Numbered from the stretch's first letter, positions 35,146 to 47,712 are shown. The stretch is DNA of 64,000 nucleotides from Planoprotostelium fungivorum (GCA_003024175.1 MDYQ01000092.1:31401-95400); one strand, 5' to 3'. The notes: a model not told the origin generated them from the sequence alone. Translations and numbers: made by a program.

Positions 35146-38100
35146 TCAGACACCATCACCCGCACCACCACGCCTCACCCATTTGACTCTCTCCTTGTCT
35201 TCGTCCTCTGAGTAACGTAACAGCTGTCTGTGATACTCGTACGATTGGAGGCGCCACCTCAGGAGGGCATAGACAACAACGTGAGAGAAAGCCTTGACCG
35301 TACCGATGACGAAATAAGTCTGCCACACGTTGGCTGCATGGTTGATGCCCAGCCTGCGAGAGTAGTCGCTGTCGATGGTGTAGAGGGTGTAGAATTGTGC
35401 GGGGATTGCAATGACGGCGACTATGTCTGCCACGATGTACTGTTGAGCTAAGACGACGGACTCTGTCAATTTGTCTCCCTCCTCCGGGTCGATACCAAAG
35501 ACACTCGTCTGCGTCTGTTTCAAGTCAGAGGGGTGGGGTGATGACGACTCACGGCCATGCCAACTTTGACTTTGAAGTTGTTCCAAGCCCATGCGATGGT
35601 CTTCCCCAGCATACCTGAATTCCTGTAGATGGTCCACAGGCCCTGAAAGATGATGGAAAGCCAGAAGAGTAGTCCGGTGACCTGAATCGTCGATGAGAAG
35701 AGCCGCATCGATGATGTCACTTCACCTCTTTCCTGAGGAAGAGAAGGAAAGCCAAGAATTCTTCGAAGAACTGGAAACGGAAGACAAAGTGGAAGTACTT
35801 GTACTTGTAAGACATGCTCTTGGCGGCGTTTTTCATGAAGAAGGTGACGAAGAACATGAGAATACTCTGTCCAACTTGGAGGGCGAATCCTAGACCAGCG
35901 CTGCCACCTGCCTGAACGTACAGCTGTGCGATGACTTCCACAGGTACGTAGACGTAGGCTCCGATGAGGAAGAGGTAGTAGTAAAAGTGTGGAAAAGATC
36001 TGATGATGTCACTCCACGTCACTTGCGAAACATCGATTCACCTTGAGTAGTGAATGTTCTTCTCTGTCACAAAGATTCCTATCATGGGAATCATGGCAAC
36101 GAGTAAGGCAGTGCTGTACGGTTGGTTGTAGTACGTCGTCTTCAGGCTCATTCCAGCCTCACACCTGGAATAGGTCAATTCCGATCAATCGACTACAGAC
36201 TCACAGTCGGAAGACAATAAAGAGGAGGATGACAATGTGTGTGGCATACCAAACCTTTGTCTCTCCATCGGTCACCTTATCTCTCCTGATCTCCTCTGTT
36301 GAACAATGTGAATCTCTTGTGCAATCGAAATCGTATCACCTGGCTGAGCTCTTTCTTCCTCTGTGAGATGAAACGCGTTCGAATTGGCGGATTCGGGGCG
36401 TTTACCATCGATGGCTGTCAATTGTAGATCTGCCGTCTCGAATGCTCCTTGGATTCTACGGATGATGAAATACAGAGAGATGGGTAACAGAACGTAGTCA
36501 TTCAGTAACAATCCTGCGGTCTTGACGAGGTTAGCAACCTGTGTCATCGTCAGACGCATCACACGATGGATGTAGATGCGCACCACGCCGGGGCCAGAGC
36601 TCGCGGTGCTGTTGTAGACGTAGAAAGAGTACGGGAGGGTCAACACGATGTGAATCAGTGAACCAACGACGGAAATGGACCAATTGAGGTATTTGGGCAC
36701 CCAACCTCTGAATAAGATGATGGCCGTGTAGATTTTCCACACAAAATCCATCACGTCCCACACCAGCTCCAGAGTGAATACGTAGGCAGAATGCAACAGA
36801 CCTGTGGGTGATGAGAGGAGAGTGAGTGGAGACTGAATCACCCTCAGATATACCGATGTCGAGTAATGGGATACTGATGGCGATGACGAGATAGACTGCG
36901 AATCGAACGTATTTCCTGTTGCCCTCTAAAGTTGCGTTACGAGTGAAGATGAGGATGGCCGTGATGATGATGACGAAGAGAGCCAGAGACACTAGGGTCT
37001 GCCAGATGTAAAATCTGTCTCCTCCATCTGTCGACCGTCAACTTTTCGTGGGAGCGAAGATCTGGCTCACAGATGGAACAATCAACACCACTGTAAGATG
37101 GTTTACACTGACAGACGAAAGAGTTTTCCGTGCAATATCCTCCCTTCGTGTCACAGTAATCGGCACATTGTACTGTCCACCGTCAGCTTATCCATGTCCT
37201 TACCCTGCCTCTCACCGGTCGCCACGGAGCAATCAAAGTCGTAGAAGCCCGTCTCACACTGGCAAGCACCCTTTGACGTACAGTTACCGTGTCCACTACA
37301 ATTGTTGGGACAGAAGGAGGCCGAAGGGGTGTAATTTAGAGCTTTCTGTACATTGATGGCTCCCCAGCCAATGCGCACGTCGGGGCTAGACGCCGAGCTC
37401 GCAGATCGCATGAGAGCCTCGCGAATCTACCGCATTGAGCCTACTTACGATCTCCTTCACTCACTTGGATGTTCGTCCATTCAGGGTGATACTGTTTGAG
37501 GCACGCAGCCACACCTGCCACGTAAGGGGCAGAGACAGACGTACCGTCTTCCATGACGTAGCTAGTCGGGGTACTCGTCGACGCCGAATAAACGTCGACT
37601 CCCACCGCTGACACGTCTGGCTTGATCCTACCGTCTGCCGTGGGTCCTGTTGCATTTCAACGAGATTTCCGCCGATCTCCTCACCGATGGAAGAGAAGGA
37701 AGCGACGGTTCCGGTAGCATCCACGGCACCGACACCGATGGTGAGAGCGGCATCTGAAGGAGGAGAGATACCATCGGCTCCACGATTCCCCACGGCCATC
37801 ACTACAACGACTCCCTTCTGAACGGCTGTCTCACGTTCATCTGATGATCCGATGCAACGTCATCATCTTCACCTCGATTGATGGCTTGAGTGGTCCTTGC
37901 CGTCTGTCCATCGAATTGCGTCCAGTTGTAGAAAGAGTAATAACCGATGGAGATCGAGAAGATGTCGGCGCCTCTCAGTTCACCCCACACAACGGCGGCA
38001 GAGAACCAATCTTCCTCTAACGGAAAATCGGAGCCGACTTTCTCTGTCTTGGCCAATAGATATTCGGCGGCAGGAGCTGGACCTCTCATCTTACCGGGGG

Positions 38101-38951
38101 TATAGCCTGCGATCACCGAGAGGACGGCCGTACCGTGATCGTCTTGGGTCGCATCATCGTCTGTAGGCTGTGAGTGGTGCGTGTGCTGTGTTACTCTCAC
38201 CTGGCTTGTTGCCAACTCGCGTGTCGTTGTGGATGAAGTCATACTCATTGTGGACGCTGATGTTGTTGAAACATTCGTGGGCCAGATAGAATCCCGAATC
38301 GATGACTAAGACCCTCACACCTATTATTGTTTAGAGGTGAAACCTCTCGATGCATCATCAATCATCGCACCTGATCCATCCAGCCCGAGATCAGTTAGAA
38401 CAGTTGCAGACGTGGTGTTCCATTCATTCAATGATTTTCCGTAGTCAGTTCTCTTCCTGCTGGGCTTATCATCGGGCCCAACCTTTCGATCAGAAGAAAT
38501 TCTCTCGACGATGTCCAGTGATGTTACGAAAGAAAGATTCGCTAGTGCTGCTATCGCCCCTCTATTGGCCGAAGCGCTAACTGCATTGTGAAAATCTGAG
38601 ATGGTGCGAAGGTGGCCTGTTGGTATCGTCACATCTACGCCATTCTATACGTTCACCTCCGTATTCTTCCACTGTGCTTCTAACCTGCTCTTTGTATTCC
38701 ACGTTGATTGGAAGGTCCTCGAGTGACCATCGAGGTTCGCCGTGCAGCTCTCGTCTCGAGAGAGTCTTCTCGTCGATGTGAGGAGCCTTAGTGACAGAAG
38801 GTTTGTCTTTGAAATGAACCCAGACGGGTTGAACATCATCATCACTCGCTCGTGTTACAAATGCTTCTAGACGCCTAGATATCTTATTTGGGAAGCCATA
38901 GAAGGTGTGGAAGAAGATACAAAGGATCAGCAGCTGCCCGATGAGGCGCAT
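35146..38951 (-). CDS. Subtilisin-EGF-polytopic membrane fusion protein
   Basis: One gene appears to encode a signal peptide, an S8 protease, two EGF-like modules and a multi-pass membrane region. ATG 38951 gives MRLIGQLLILCIFFHTFYG. The catalytic Asp is in VRVLVIDSGFYLAH, His in DDHGTAVLSVIAG, the oxyanion Asn in VVVVMAVGNRG and Ser in GTSVSAPYVAG, so the triad is intact. EGF modules are CPNNCSGHGNCTS...CQCETGF and CADYCDTKGG...CQCKPSYSGVDCSI. Splicing the next GTGAGC...GACAG intron runs SGVDCSI in frame into YGGDRFYIWQTLVSLALFVI, the first membrane segment. I count about 10-13 hydrophobic segments after that (for example VVGSLIHIVLTLPYSFYVY, YYYLFLIGAYVYVPVEVIAQ), ending WVRRGGAGDGV. Dictyostelium Tag proteins join an S8 protease to an ABC transporter, but no ATPase motifs are seen here. 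Two adjacent genes remain the alternative. Confidence 0.8.
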
Positions 38952-39199
38952 GTTTCGATCTGCGTGGGATCCTGGGACGGACACACCTCCAAATTTAGAT
39001 AGCATAATTGTCTGACGTGATGGATTTATTTGAATTTATTTCCATACTCAGCAACTACCATAGAAGACCGAGAGACATACACAAGTGACTGGACTGGTAG
39101 GCACACATAACGAGATGTCTTTACATTATTTATTTCAGTTTTGAACAAGAGGACATCAGATGAAACTGCCGCCAGTCAATATCAACCGCTCCATGAGCC

Positions 39200-40469
39200 T
39201 CACAAGTCCAAATGCCACAGAGCAGACACCGTATCGTTCTGTGCATCGAATAAGAGGGCCAAAGAAGGGTGAAGGTTGTTCTCTCCGTGGGGGACAAATT
39301 CTACATCCACCAGATCGTCATCGATTCCTTCTAGATCGGGGTGCAAGAAGGTATCCTCTAGAGGATCGATGAGATCGGGGGGAATGTCTTGGAAGATGTG
39401 ATGATGGAGGGCGAGGGAAGCGTGGAATTGCTGGTGATGGTGATGGTGATTGGCATCCTCCGTGGCTTGCTGTGCAGGTGGTTGGTTCTCGCTGCCAGAG
39501 AGGTCGAAGTTTGGACTCTTGGGCCAAGATGAGTTGTCGAGGGGAAACGTATTCGAGGGAAGGTGGTAAAATTTGACGGAGATGTCTTTCAGGTCCTCCA
39601 TCTCTCTCAGCGTTCGCATGAGAGGGCCGTCTTCCTTGTAGATGGTCTCATCGGTCTCTCTCGTGCACTTGTCTTCCCACTTTAGAGTTTCGACTGTGTT
39701 GGGTAGTGCATCCAACAGGAATCTGAATGAGATTAGTGATGGATCGTGATGGAAGAGACGCACGGGACATCATCTGGTTTGAATGATTCCAAAGAGATCT
39801 CCACACGGACGAGCGATCTTCCCATGAATGCAATCATCGCTCTGCTCAAATGAGGAAATTTGTCACAGTCGAGGTGTAGGATCAGTGATTCGACATTGAT
39901 AAAGAGTTTCAGGCATTTGACGACTTCTTCCCGCAAGATGATCTTGTCTTCGCTCTCTTCTCTCTTCTTGGCCTGTGATTCCTCGAGAATGCGTTGGCGC
40001 TCCGAGTAGAGTCTCTCCCTCTGGCTTCCCACTTGGAAGTAAAGCTTCTTCAGCTCCGGTTTCTGTTGTGATTCTACGCGAAGACAGACGGTGTATGTAG
40101 CCAGGTGGGGGTTCTCATAGAACCTTATCCATGGTTTGGGACGTCGAAGATTGAGTGATATCGTGTGGTACACTCCGTGTAGATACACTGGGCGGATCAC
40201 AGAGCAGATCCATCGGTTGGTGAGCATCTAAATCAGTTTGAGATGATTTCATAATGATATGGACGCACCAGGGGGATAAGAGGTCGGTAATGCAGTTGTT
40301 GATTTTCAAAAGGATCACTGACTCTGCTTGTACAGAGACATTCTCCTATCTTGACCAACAGCTCTGAAGGTAAATGATCCAGCCTTGGCTCCAAATGTTG
40401 TCTCATAAATAGTGTCTGCGTCTCTTGTAATAGCTCTTCTTCGTTTTCCGTCCGTTGCCTCTTAGACAT
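39200..40469 (-). CDS. F-box-like protein
   Basis: This is probably a substrate receptor of an SCF ubiquitin ligase. From ATG 40469 it reads MSKRQRTENEEELLQETQ, then an F-box-like helix LDHLPSELLVKIGECL followed after an intron by LTNRWICSVIRPVYLHGVYH, the usual L-P-x-E-[LI]-x-x-x-I...W...hydrophobic pattern. The rest has a charged coil (RILEESQAKKREESEDK), then VVKCLKLFINVESLILHLD and similar leucine-spaced segments that could be degenerate LRRs. A His-rich tract (NHHHHHQQ) lies near residue 320. An upstream in-frame stretch to 40562 has no ATG start. Substrate unknown. Confidence 0.65.
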
Positions 40470-40709
40470 GGGCTCTAAAAGAGGACAGGGTGGGCGACAA
40501 GGTCCTTGCCTTCTTCGCAACTTGATGAGCTTTTTCAATAATTCCCTGCTAATGTCAGTCAATGAACTTCACCTCTGCGCTCACATGATGCTGTTGGTGA
40601 AAAAATGGCCTGGTTTGGATACCAATTTATTTTGGTTTGGGACGATGTAAAATGGTTCGGCTTCTCTTCACAACGGTCGCTGACAACTGCTTCACTTGAC
40701 CACAGCGTT

Positions 40710-41027
40710 TCACGTGTCTGACAACGTCTCACGATTATAAGATGAAGAGGTTTCGATTCGAACAGATTTTAACAGAGGAGATTGGATATAGACATTCTGG
40801 TACAGCTGCGCTTCTCGACAAAGTGCTTGATCTCTACCGCAGGGTGAGGGTTGATCCTCTTCGCCCTCTTTTTCCCTTTTGTCACGAGGTAACTCAGACG
40901 GTGGAAGATCTGATCGCAATGTGAGCTGTCTGATCAATATCCACGTGATATTTTTTACCTCTGGATGAGCCTCCATCAGTGACTGCTGAGCTCTCCTCTT
41001 CAACTCGGTTTCCTCTTGTGATGGCAT
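40710..41027 (-). CDS. Small hypothetical protein
   Basis: ATG 41027 follows a CA-rich leader (CTCACAAACACAAAAGACG), the start context seen at other genes here. Exon 1 reads MPSQEETELKRRAQQSLMEA. An intron starting GTAAAAAATATC is likely. Depending on the acceptor, the second exon reads either LTLRSDLPPSELPRD or, more protein-like, IFHRLSYLVTKGKKRAKRIN followed by PHPAVEIKHFVEKRSC. No family recognised. A 60-codon ORF on the opposite strand is the competing reading. Confidence 0.45.
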   Translation of the reverse strand: MPSQEETELKRRAQQSLMEAHPEVKNITWILIRQLTLRSDLPPSELPRDKREKEGEEDQPSPCGRDQALCREAQLYQNVYIQSPLLKSVRIETSSSYNRETLSDT

Positions 41028-41299
41028 CGTCTTTTGTGTTTGTGAGTTTATGTGAGTAGCTCAACTGTAATCTTGGGTTGACTTTCCTCTAGTCACATGT
41101 ATGTCTCTTTTCAAACTCAGACGAACGCGTGACAGCCTGACGTCCGGACTGTCTGCTCTATGAGAGTCCCTATTGCGTGTGATAAGAACCTTCGCGTTCT
41201 TATGATTGTTCGGGTGTAAGTGCCAGAGAGGATGCCGCTTGTCGAGAACCAGAGAAAGTACGAGTAACTAAGACTCACTCGCGTACTCAGAAAGTATAG

Positions 41300-43101
41300 A
41301 TCATCTTCGCCCTCTTTACTCTCTTTGCTCTCTATGAGACAGCTAAAGTAGATTCTCTGCCTGGTTTTGTGCGTGACCCGCGATATCTATCCTCTAATCG
41401 ATCCATCACAGGGTGCAGTGAAGGGACACTACGCTGGTTATGTGAATGTAAACCCATCGACTGACAGCAACATCTTCTACTACTTCATCGAAAGCTCCTC
41501 AGACGCCTCTACGGTATAGATCGACGCTCTAATCGTGACTGATCCCTCTTTAGAATGTCCCTGTTACTCTGTGGTTGAATGGAGGTGATCGATGGAGTCG
41601 ATACGAGAACCATTAACCACCGATCAGGTCCAGGATGCTCGAGTCTCCTGGGTCTCTTCGGAGAGAACGGACCCATCAGCATGAGTGCCTCCGGAGAGCT
41701 CTCCGACAATCCCAGTGGATGGACAAAGCATTCTCACGTCATCTGGATCGACCAACCCGTGAGCCATATCGAATGACAATGTCTCATTCGCTCACACACT
41801 CCGCAGGTGGGCACTGGATTCTCTTACACGAACAGTTCTACTGGATTTCCCACCACCATAGAGGCAGTCGTGAGTCGATGATGAGAAATCACCACCATCG
41901 CTGATTACGATTGTGTCCAGGCAGAAGATCTGTACAATGCCCTCCTGGGATTCTTCCAAGAGTTTCCTCAGTATTCCAACTCAGACTTTTACATCACCGG
42001 TGAATCGTGAGCCATCATCGTTCATCGAACGAGAACCAAAGTGTAAGCTGACAGAATCAAGGTACGCGGGACATTACATCCCAGCTCTGGCCACTAAGAT
42101 CGATAAAGAGAACAGTGGAGGTAACGTCACCATCCAACTGAAGGGTGTCGCCATCGGCAACGGGTGAGCAGATGTGAAGTCGATCACTGGCTGATCGTTG
42201 TAGATGGGTCGACCCTATCACCCAGAATCAAGCTTACGTCGATTATCCGTACAATTTGGGACTCATCAACACCCGCCAAAAATTCGAAGCCGAGGCAATA
42301 CAGAAGAGGGTGAGTGGAGGGGAGAGGAGAACCTGAGAGAAGCAGTTGGTCAAGGCCATTCAAGCCTCCAGATGGGTGGATGCTAACAATTTGTCGAATC
42401 AACTGGAGCAATACGTCCTCACTGCCGCCGGACCTTTAGACATTGATGATGTGATGATGTCGCAGAGCGCGATCGACCCCATCATCAGTGCAGCGGGTGT
42501 CTATTTGAACTTACCCGGTGGGTCATCTCTATCATACACGATGGGATCTCAACATCATCACATCATCATATCACCATCATATCATCATGACATCTACACC
42601 TTGTCATCTTCTCATCGCGAGACAGAGGTGAGAGAGGCTCTCCACCTGGAAGACTCTCCAAAGAACTGGACCTTCGTGAACCAGACCGCAGGGGATGCTC
42701 TCGTCGAAGACGAACAGAAGTCCCTGGCTCATCTTCTCCCCAATCTCATCTCCAAGTATAGAGTCTTGATTTACACCGGGAACTACGTGAGACCCCTCTC
42801 CTCTACTTTCAAGAGACACTGAACTCTAATGCAGGACATGAACTGCAATTTGGTCGGTGTAGAATCTTACCTTGACGCTCTCGAATTCGCCGGCAGGGAG
42901 GCGTTCTACAACGCGCCAAGAGCTGGATGGTTTGTAAATGGAGCTCTGGCTGGCTACGCCAGATCGTGGGGCAAACTCAAGTCTGGACCTTCCATCACGA
43001 ACCTCATCGTCAGGAACGCCGGACACGAAGTGCCCTTCTATCAGCCGGTCAATGCCCTGGACATGTTCAGACGTTTCGTGGAGGGTGCCGATTGGTTCTG
43101 A
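41300..43101 (+). CDS. Serine carboxypeptidase (S10), 5' exon unresolved
   Basis: This is a secreted or lysosomal serine carboxypeptidase with an alpha/beta-hydrolase fold. Exons join to IIFALFTLFALYETAKVDSL (end of a signal peptide), GAVKGHYAGYVNVNP, WLNGGPGCSSLLGLFGENGP, then VGTGFSY, the nucleophile motif SDFYITGES-YAGHYIPAL, VAIGNGWVDP, the Asp in YTGNYDMNCNLVGVE and the His in VRNAGHEVPFYQP, ending VEGADWF. All three catalytic residues are intact. Two introns contain long ATCATC tracts (about 42520-42625). The first coding exon with the ATG was not found; the frame closes just before 41300 at what looks like a GTATAG acceptor, so exon 1 is probably within 41050-41260. Confidence 0.92.
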
Positions 43102-43313
43102 TCAGAATAAAGTCTTTTTTGAACAGATAGAGTAGAGTGTTGGACTGTACTGTGTGGAGAGAAGAGGACTGAACTTGTTGACACCTTCATGAGCTCATAC
43201 AATCGATGTTGGGGTGTACAGGCAGCCTGAGCTAAATCCAAATTTTCAAAACAATTTTTTCGGACAGAAATAATAATAATCACTCGACATCAGCATCAGC
43301 ATCACACATACCG

Positions 43314-44205
43314 ATGTTGCTCAGATCGCTACAGGGTTTCAGAACCGTATCTCTCCCTCCTCGAACCAACTGGCTCTCATGCAGGAGAGGACTCTTCGTT
43401 ACCACACAGAACACACCCAATCCTGATAGCATCAAATTCCTCCCCGGCGTCCCAGTTCTCTCTGGGAATCCATCAGGCCCTCAGACGGCTGATTTTCCAT
43501 CATTTCGCGCCGCTCAGTCATCGCCCCTGGCCAAGTCCCTCTTCAAGGTAGATGGTGTCAAAGGTGAGCTCTTCTCTAGTTCTTTTCGTAATTGATTACG
43601 TCTGCGACATTCTGTGATGATGAATGCAGGTGTCTTCCTCGGCTCCGACTTTGTGACGGTGACAAAGGACAGAAACGTAGAGTGGCCTATCTTGAGACTC
43701 CACATTTATGACACCATCAGCGCCTTTTTTGACTCTAAAGAGCCCCTACTGACCTCTGATGTCGGTCCATCAGACACAGCCATCCAACCAGAAGACAGCG
43801 AGATCGTTCAGGTGTCCTATTCAATTACATACGTCAACTGGTCTTCTGTTGTTCATGCCTTCTCCATCTGACGTAAACAGATGATCAAAGAAATCTTAGA
43901 GACAAAAGTGAGACCCTCCGTTCAAGAGGATGGAGGAGACATTGTCTTTAAGGGTTTCGAAGATGGTGTCGTCTTCCTCAAGATGCAGGGCTCATGCTCT
44001 GGCTGTCCCTCTTCTTCTGTCACCCTTAAGAACGGTATCGAGAGGATGTTGATGCATTGGATACCTGAAGGTGTGTCGTATCATCAAGTCTGAGAACTAA
44101 CGACGAGCAGTGAATGGAGTGGTGGCAGCTGGTGATGATGAATTGGATGCCATCAGCAAGGCTCAACTAGAGAAGACAGAAGAGAGCCTGAAGCAACAAC
44201 AATAA
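43314..44205 (+). CDS. NFU1: NFU1-type mitochondrial iron-sulphur scaffold
   Basis: This late-acting Fe-S carrier supplies clusters to lipoate synthase and respiratory enzymes. ATG 43314 starts [19 protein letters not shown], an Arg/Ser-rich presequence typical of mitochondrial import. The N-terminal Nfu domain shows [15 protein letters not shown] and [19 protein letters not shown] (joined over an intron) with GSDFVTVTK. The C-terminal NifU-like domain shows [17 protein letters not shown] and the cluster-binding [19 protein letters not shown]. The tail EESLKQQQ ends at TAA 44203. Five exons, normal length. Confidence 0.94.
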
Positions 44206-44455
44206 TCTGTTGCAAATGTCCCGTCTTCTGGCTTGTCGATCAACTCCATGTCTAAACTTTTCGTATGACGATGATCCGAAGAATGAATGAAACTATTTAT
44301 TCGTTCAAATGTATATCTTCTCTTCTCCATCTCATGTCCATGAAGGATGAGCTAATGTGAAAATATTGCGATAAAAATATCTTATAGAAAATGCGAAATG
44401 CCGTCCTACAACGATGACACGCAGACAGACAGGGACACAATTTGAATCGGGTACC

Positions 44456-44776
44456 ATGGCAGGTGTGCATCCTCTACAGATAGACTCTCTCTAAATCCGC
44501 TCAGACGATGAATGGGAGGAAGAAGGAGAGCTCAAGCCACCAAAAGTGATTGCAACGGCTATCGTCAAGAGGGATTACATCCCGACCACCCATGAGCATC
44601 TCACACTCATCTTGGACGACCTTGTCTTCGTCTTCAACAAGAATGTGGGTGTTTGACTCGATCATTCACATAATGACCCTCTTTAGGTTCCCGGCAAGCC
44701 AGGCTTCTGGGAGGGAGAGACGAAGGGTGTCATGGGAATCTTTCCCGCTGGCTACGTCAAAGAGGTTAACATCTAA
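44456..44776 (+). CDS. Small SH3-domain protein
   Basis: The spliced protein is about 80 residues: MADDEWEEEGELKPPKVIAT forms an acidic lead, then AIVKRDYIPTTHEHLTLILD, DLVFVFNKN, and after a short intron VPGKPGFWEGETKGVMGIFP with AGYVKEVNI. This is a complete SH3 fold signature (ALYDY-like AIVKRDY, a W-x-G-E RT/n-Src region, G-x-F-P-x-x-Y-V). The ATG at 44456 is supported by the phase of the intron that follows (ATG GCA G, then GTGTGC). It probably binds proline-rich ligands such as actin regulators. Partner unknown. Confidence 0.8.
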
Positions 44777-45267
44777 TCTGCAACTGCTGTCTGTAAAACA
44801 ATAAACGCATCCAAGATGAAAGACTTATCTCGTTTTACTCTCTTCTCACCCAAGTGGAAAGAGTCTAGAACCTTACCCACTGGATCTAGACGGGAACCAA
44901 TAGTACACAAATGCTCCATTGAAGAAGGACGTATCAAGAACTACTCTGCATGCTTCACGACTATCCCAATAGAAAGCGATTGTTGCAGGTAAAAAACTTC
45001 CGCTGTGAATTGTGTTCAGCCACGTACAACAGCTGAAATCCAAATCCATACCGATCACAGGATATAGAAGCTATTGTCCACGAGCTAGACGATCGCTAGC
45101 TAGGGATGATGCAGTATGCAGTACAGTACAGTAAACCTGTGGTGCAGTGAAAGAAACACGAGAAAACAAATTCAAAAAGTCTTAATTTGAATACTCAACG
45201 AAAACTCGGATCACAACACAGCTTTGATTTTGTCCTCACACAAACAACACGAAACATCATAAACACA
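44777..45267. other. Intergenic with one exon-like ORF on the minus strand
   Basis: On the minus strand, 44873-45058 reads MIGMDLDFSCCTWLNTIHSG and continues to ATIAFYWDSREACRVVLDT and SFFNGAFVYYWFPSRSSG. The composition (Trp, Tyr, Cys, Phe) looks like structured protein rather than chance, but no neighbouring exon was found and I do not recognise it. It may be a relic exon. The rest is AT-richer leader for 45268. Confidence 0.3.
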
Positions 45268-45949
45268 ATGTCTAACGTAACCGCCACCACTTCTACAGCA
45301 GCACCCGTCGTTCCTTCAGCCGCTCTCAATGCCGCCGGAAATGACACAATCAACGCCGCACCAGTGACGCAGTCAGTGAATCCCGTCGATAAAGCCACCG
45401 CCACCACCGGCAAGTCAGGTGATCTCCCAGCGTTCGAGGCCTTCCAGGCACCAGACGAAGATGAAGCCGCCGCCGTTGCATCGCCTCCTCCTCAGCCCAA
45501 GGCTTTGGACCCCAACATGATCAAGCAGACGACCTCCGTTCTGAGTGACGCCATCGTTCAGGGAGGCCCAGTGTGAGTTTCATGTATATGACGTCACGAC
45601 TCACTTCCATCAGAGATCAGACTCTGCGTTCTCCTGAATTACAGACGAACATCTTGGACCTCTTCCAACAATTTGATCTTCGTCAAGACGCAGAGAGATC
45701 TCTCGTCGAAGGTGATCATCATATCGATGGATGATTTTATTCACTCTCTCGTCAGATGTCGCCAGCAAGGGAGGAAAGATGGTTCGCATCATGCCAGACC
45801 AACTCCCAAACACATTCATGAGAGTGAAGGGACCCTGCACCTACTTCGAGTTGACCGAGCAGAGTGGACAGAAGAAGTACGTCGGTGTGTCTACCGCTGA
45901 ACCCTACACAATATTCCAGGCTGCTCCCGGTGCAGCACCCATTAAGTAG
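45268..45949 (+). CDS. Hypothetical protein, unknown family
   Basis: This three-exon gene starts MSNVTATTSTAAPVVPSAAL after a clear CA-rich leader (CATCATAAACACA). The N-terminal third is low-complexity Ala/Thr/Pro. The middle carries a predicted helix with NILDLFQQFDLRQDAERSL. The C-terminus is compact and beta-rich, MVRIMPDQLPNTFMRVKGPC then TYFELTEQSGQKKYVGVSTA and FQAAPGAAPIK. I know no family for it. Length about 190 residues after splicing. It sits between the SH3 gene and convergent Erlin. Confidence 0.7.
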
Positions 45950-46106
45950 AAGATAAACGATCTCTCCACGAATCGCATGACGATCTTGCAATCACCGTCC
46001 GTTCTTATTTCGAATGAATAGAAAGCACGAGTTCATCCATGATAACACGATGAACAAATACTCAACCAGCATCGATTCTTCGTTTTAAATCGAAAAGAGA
46101 CCGATT

Positions 46107-47712
46107 TTATTCGCTGGCGGGTGTGGGCTTTGAAGAGGATATCTTTCCTTTCAACGCCAGATCAAAGAACTCTGTATACATCGACTGGATAGAAGGTCCA
46201 AAATAAATCTTCGTGTTGTTCGTCACGGCCGATATAGCCTGCAACCTCAAATATTCCTCCGAGTAAAGCAGCTACACATTTCAATTCGACGCTCGATGAG
46301 AACATCACGAGCGACATCACCTTGTTCGATTCTGCAGCCTTCAGTGCAGCATAATATCTCGCGTCTGCGAGCGCCTTCTCATGGGCCAGGAACGCATCAT
46401 CTTCCAACTTTTTCACTCGGACTTGTCCCTCCTTCTCCATGACTTTCTGCTCGATGTTGATCTTTGAGACGGCGGCCTGCTTCTCTGCTTCTGTAGAGGT
46501 GTCGGTGATGAGCTGAATTTCAAACTCACCAATGGTGGCTCTCCTCTTCTCTGTCTCTGCCTCTGGTGGTCGGGTCAGTTGGTGGCTTCTGTGTCGTCTC
46601 ACCTTTCTCCACCACCTTCTGTGCTGCGAATGGTCAGGGATGATTTATAAAAGTGGACTCACTCTGAACGGCCACCAACAGTTTCGTCTTCTCTGCTTCC
46701 ATCTGTTCGTAATTCCTGAGGATGGAATCCCTTGATGAGTCAATCTTTGATGAGATGAGATGCACTCACGGAATACGTGGCTTTGTGATGCGGATGGCGA
46801 TGCTGGATGACATCAGCACTTTTCATCATCGAAGGATGAGTCATTCGACACATAGATTATTTGGTATGGAGACGATTAAAATGTAATAAAATGGTGGAGG
46901 ATGTATATCTTACATCTCGATACCGGGGGCCCATGCATCACAAGACTCTTGGAGGGCAGACTGCAGTCGGTCGTCTACGGTGTGGAATAGATCGATGTAT
47001 ACTTCCTGTAGAGTGTGTTTCGAGCAGAACTGATTGATCTCGTGGCTGATCGAGATGAGAGGGAGAATGCATGTCACATCTCTCACTGTATCTTATCGAA
47101 GATCCATATCTTATCGTAGTGAACGGTGTAGTTCTTGATGGTCATGTAAACGTGATCTTCTTTGAGTCGGTTGACCACCTCCACGGCCTCGATCTTCAAC
47201 ATCACTCCTCCGCTCGTTCCACACTGTTGTGTGATGAGAGATGGATTGAGGTGTTTTCCGTATTTGATGTCTAAGCTCACCGGGATGTTTACAACTTTAT
47301 CGGTCTGAAGAGTGGTCTGTACATTCTCGACTCTATCTAACAGGGGAATTTTAAGGTGCCAACCTGGATGTGTCTGATCAGATGGATGACGCGGGTGATC
47401 AGATGATGCAGGTTCATTAGATATACATGTGTTTAAAAGATTAGAGTACCTGGCTTATTGATCTTTGTTATAAGAGCACCGCCTCTGAAATACACTCCAA
47501 CGTGACTGCAACGACAATCAGATCAGATCTTCACATTTCAGCGCTCACCCTTCTTGAACTGAATGTATCGCGTCAAAGGATAGCAAAACTGATATTGCTA
47601 GAACCACACAAGCAACCTGATTTCAGATGAGCGAATCAGCTGCGACAGTGCCGTAGAAGTGGCGCTCAATGCAAATGATGGACATGCTGAATATCACCGT
47701 GAAAGAGGACAT
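46107..47712 (-). CDS. Erlin-like ER SPFH/prohibitin-domain protein
   Basis: Erlins form large rings in ER lipid-raft-like membrane and help degrade IP3 receptors. ATG 47712 gives [19 protein letters not shown]; the next exon has a hydrophobic segment [20 protein letters not shown] followed by [16 protein letters not shown]. The SPFH core reads [20 protein letters not shown] and [64 protein letters not shown] and [14 protein letters not shown]. The C-terminal [12 protein letters not shown] is the family's KIYFG signature. Order and length match Erlin1/2. The N-terminal exon is less certain than the rest. Confidence 0.92.

Noticed and set aside
38636-38657. A 22-nt mini-intron in the subtilisin gene
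   Set aside because: A downstream acceptor (CCAACAG) gives a normal 40-nt intron with the same phase and a better protein join (YGG-HLRTISDF).
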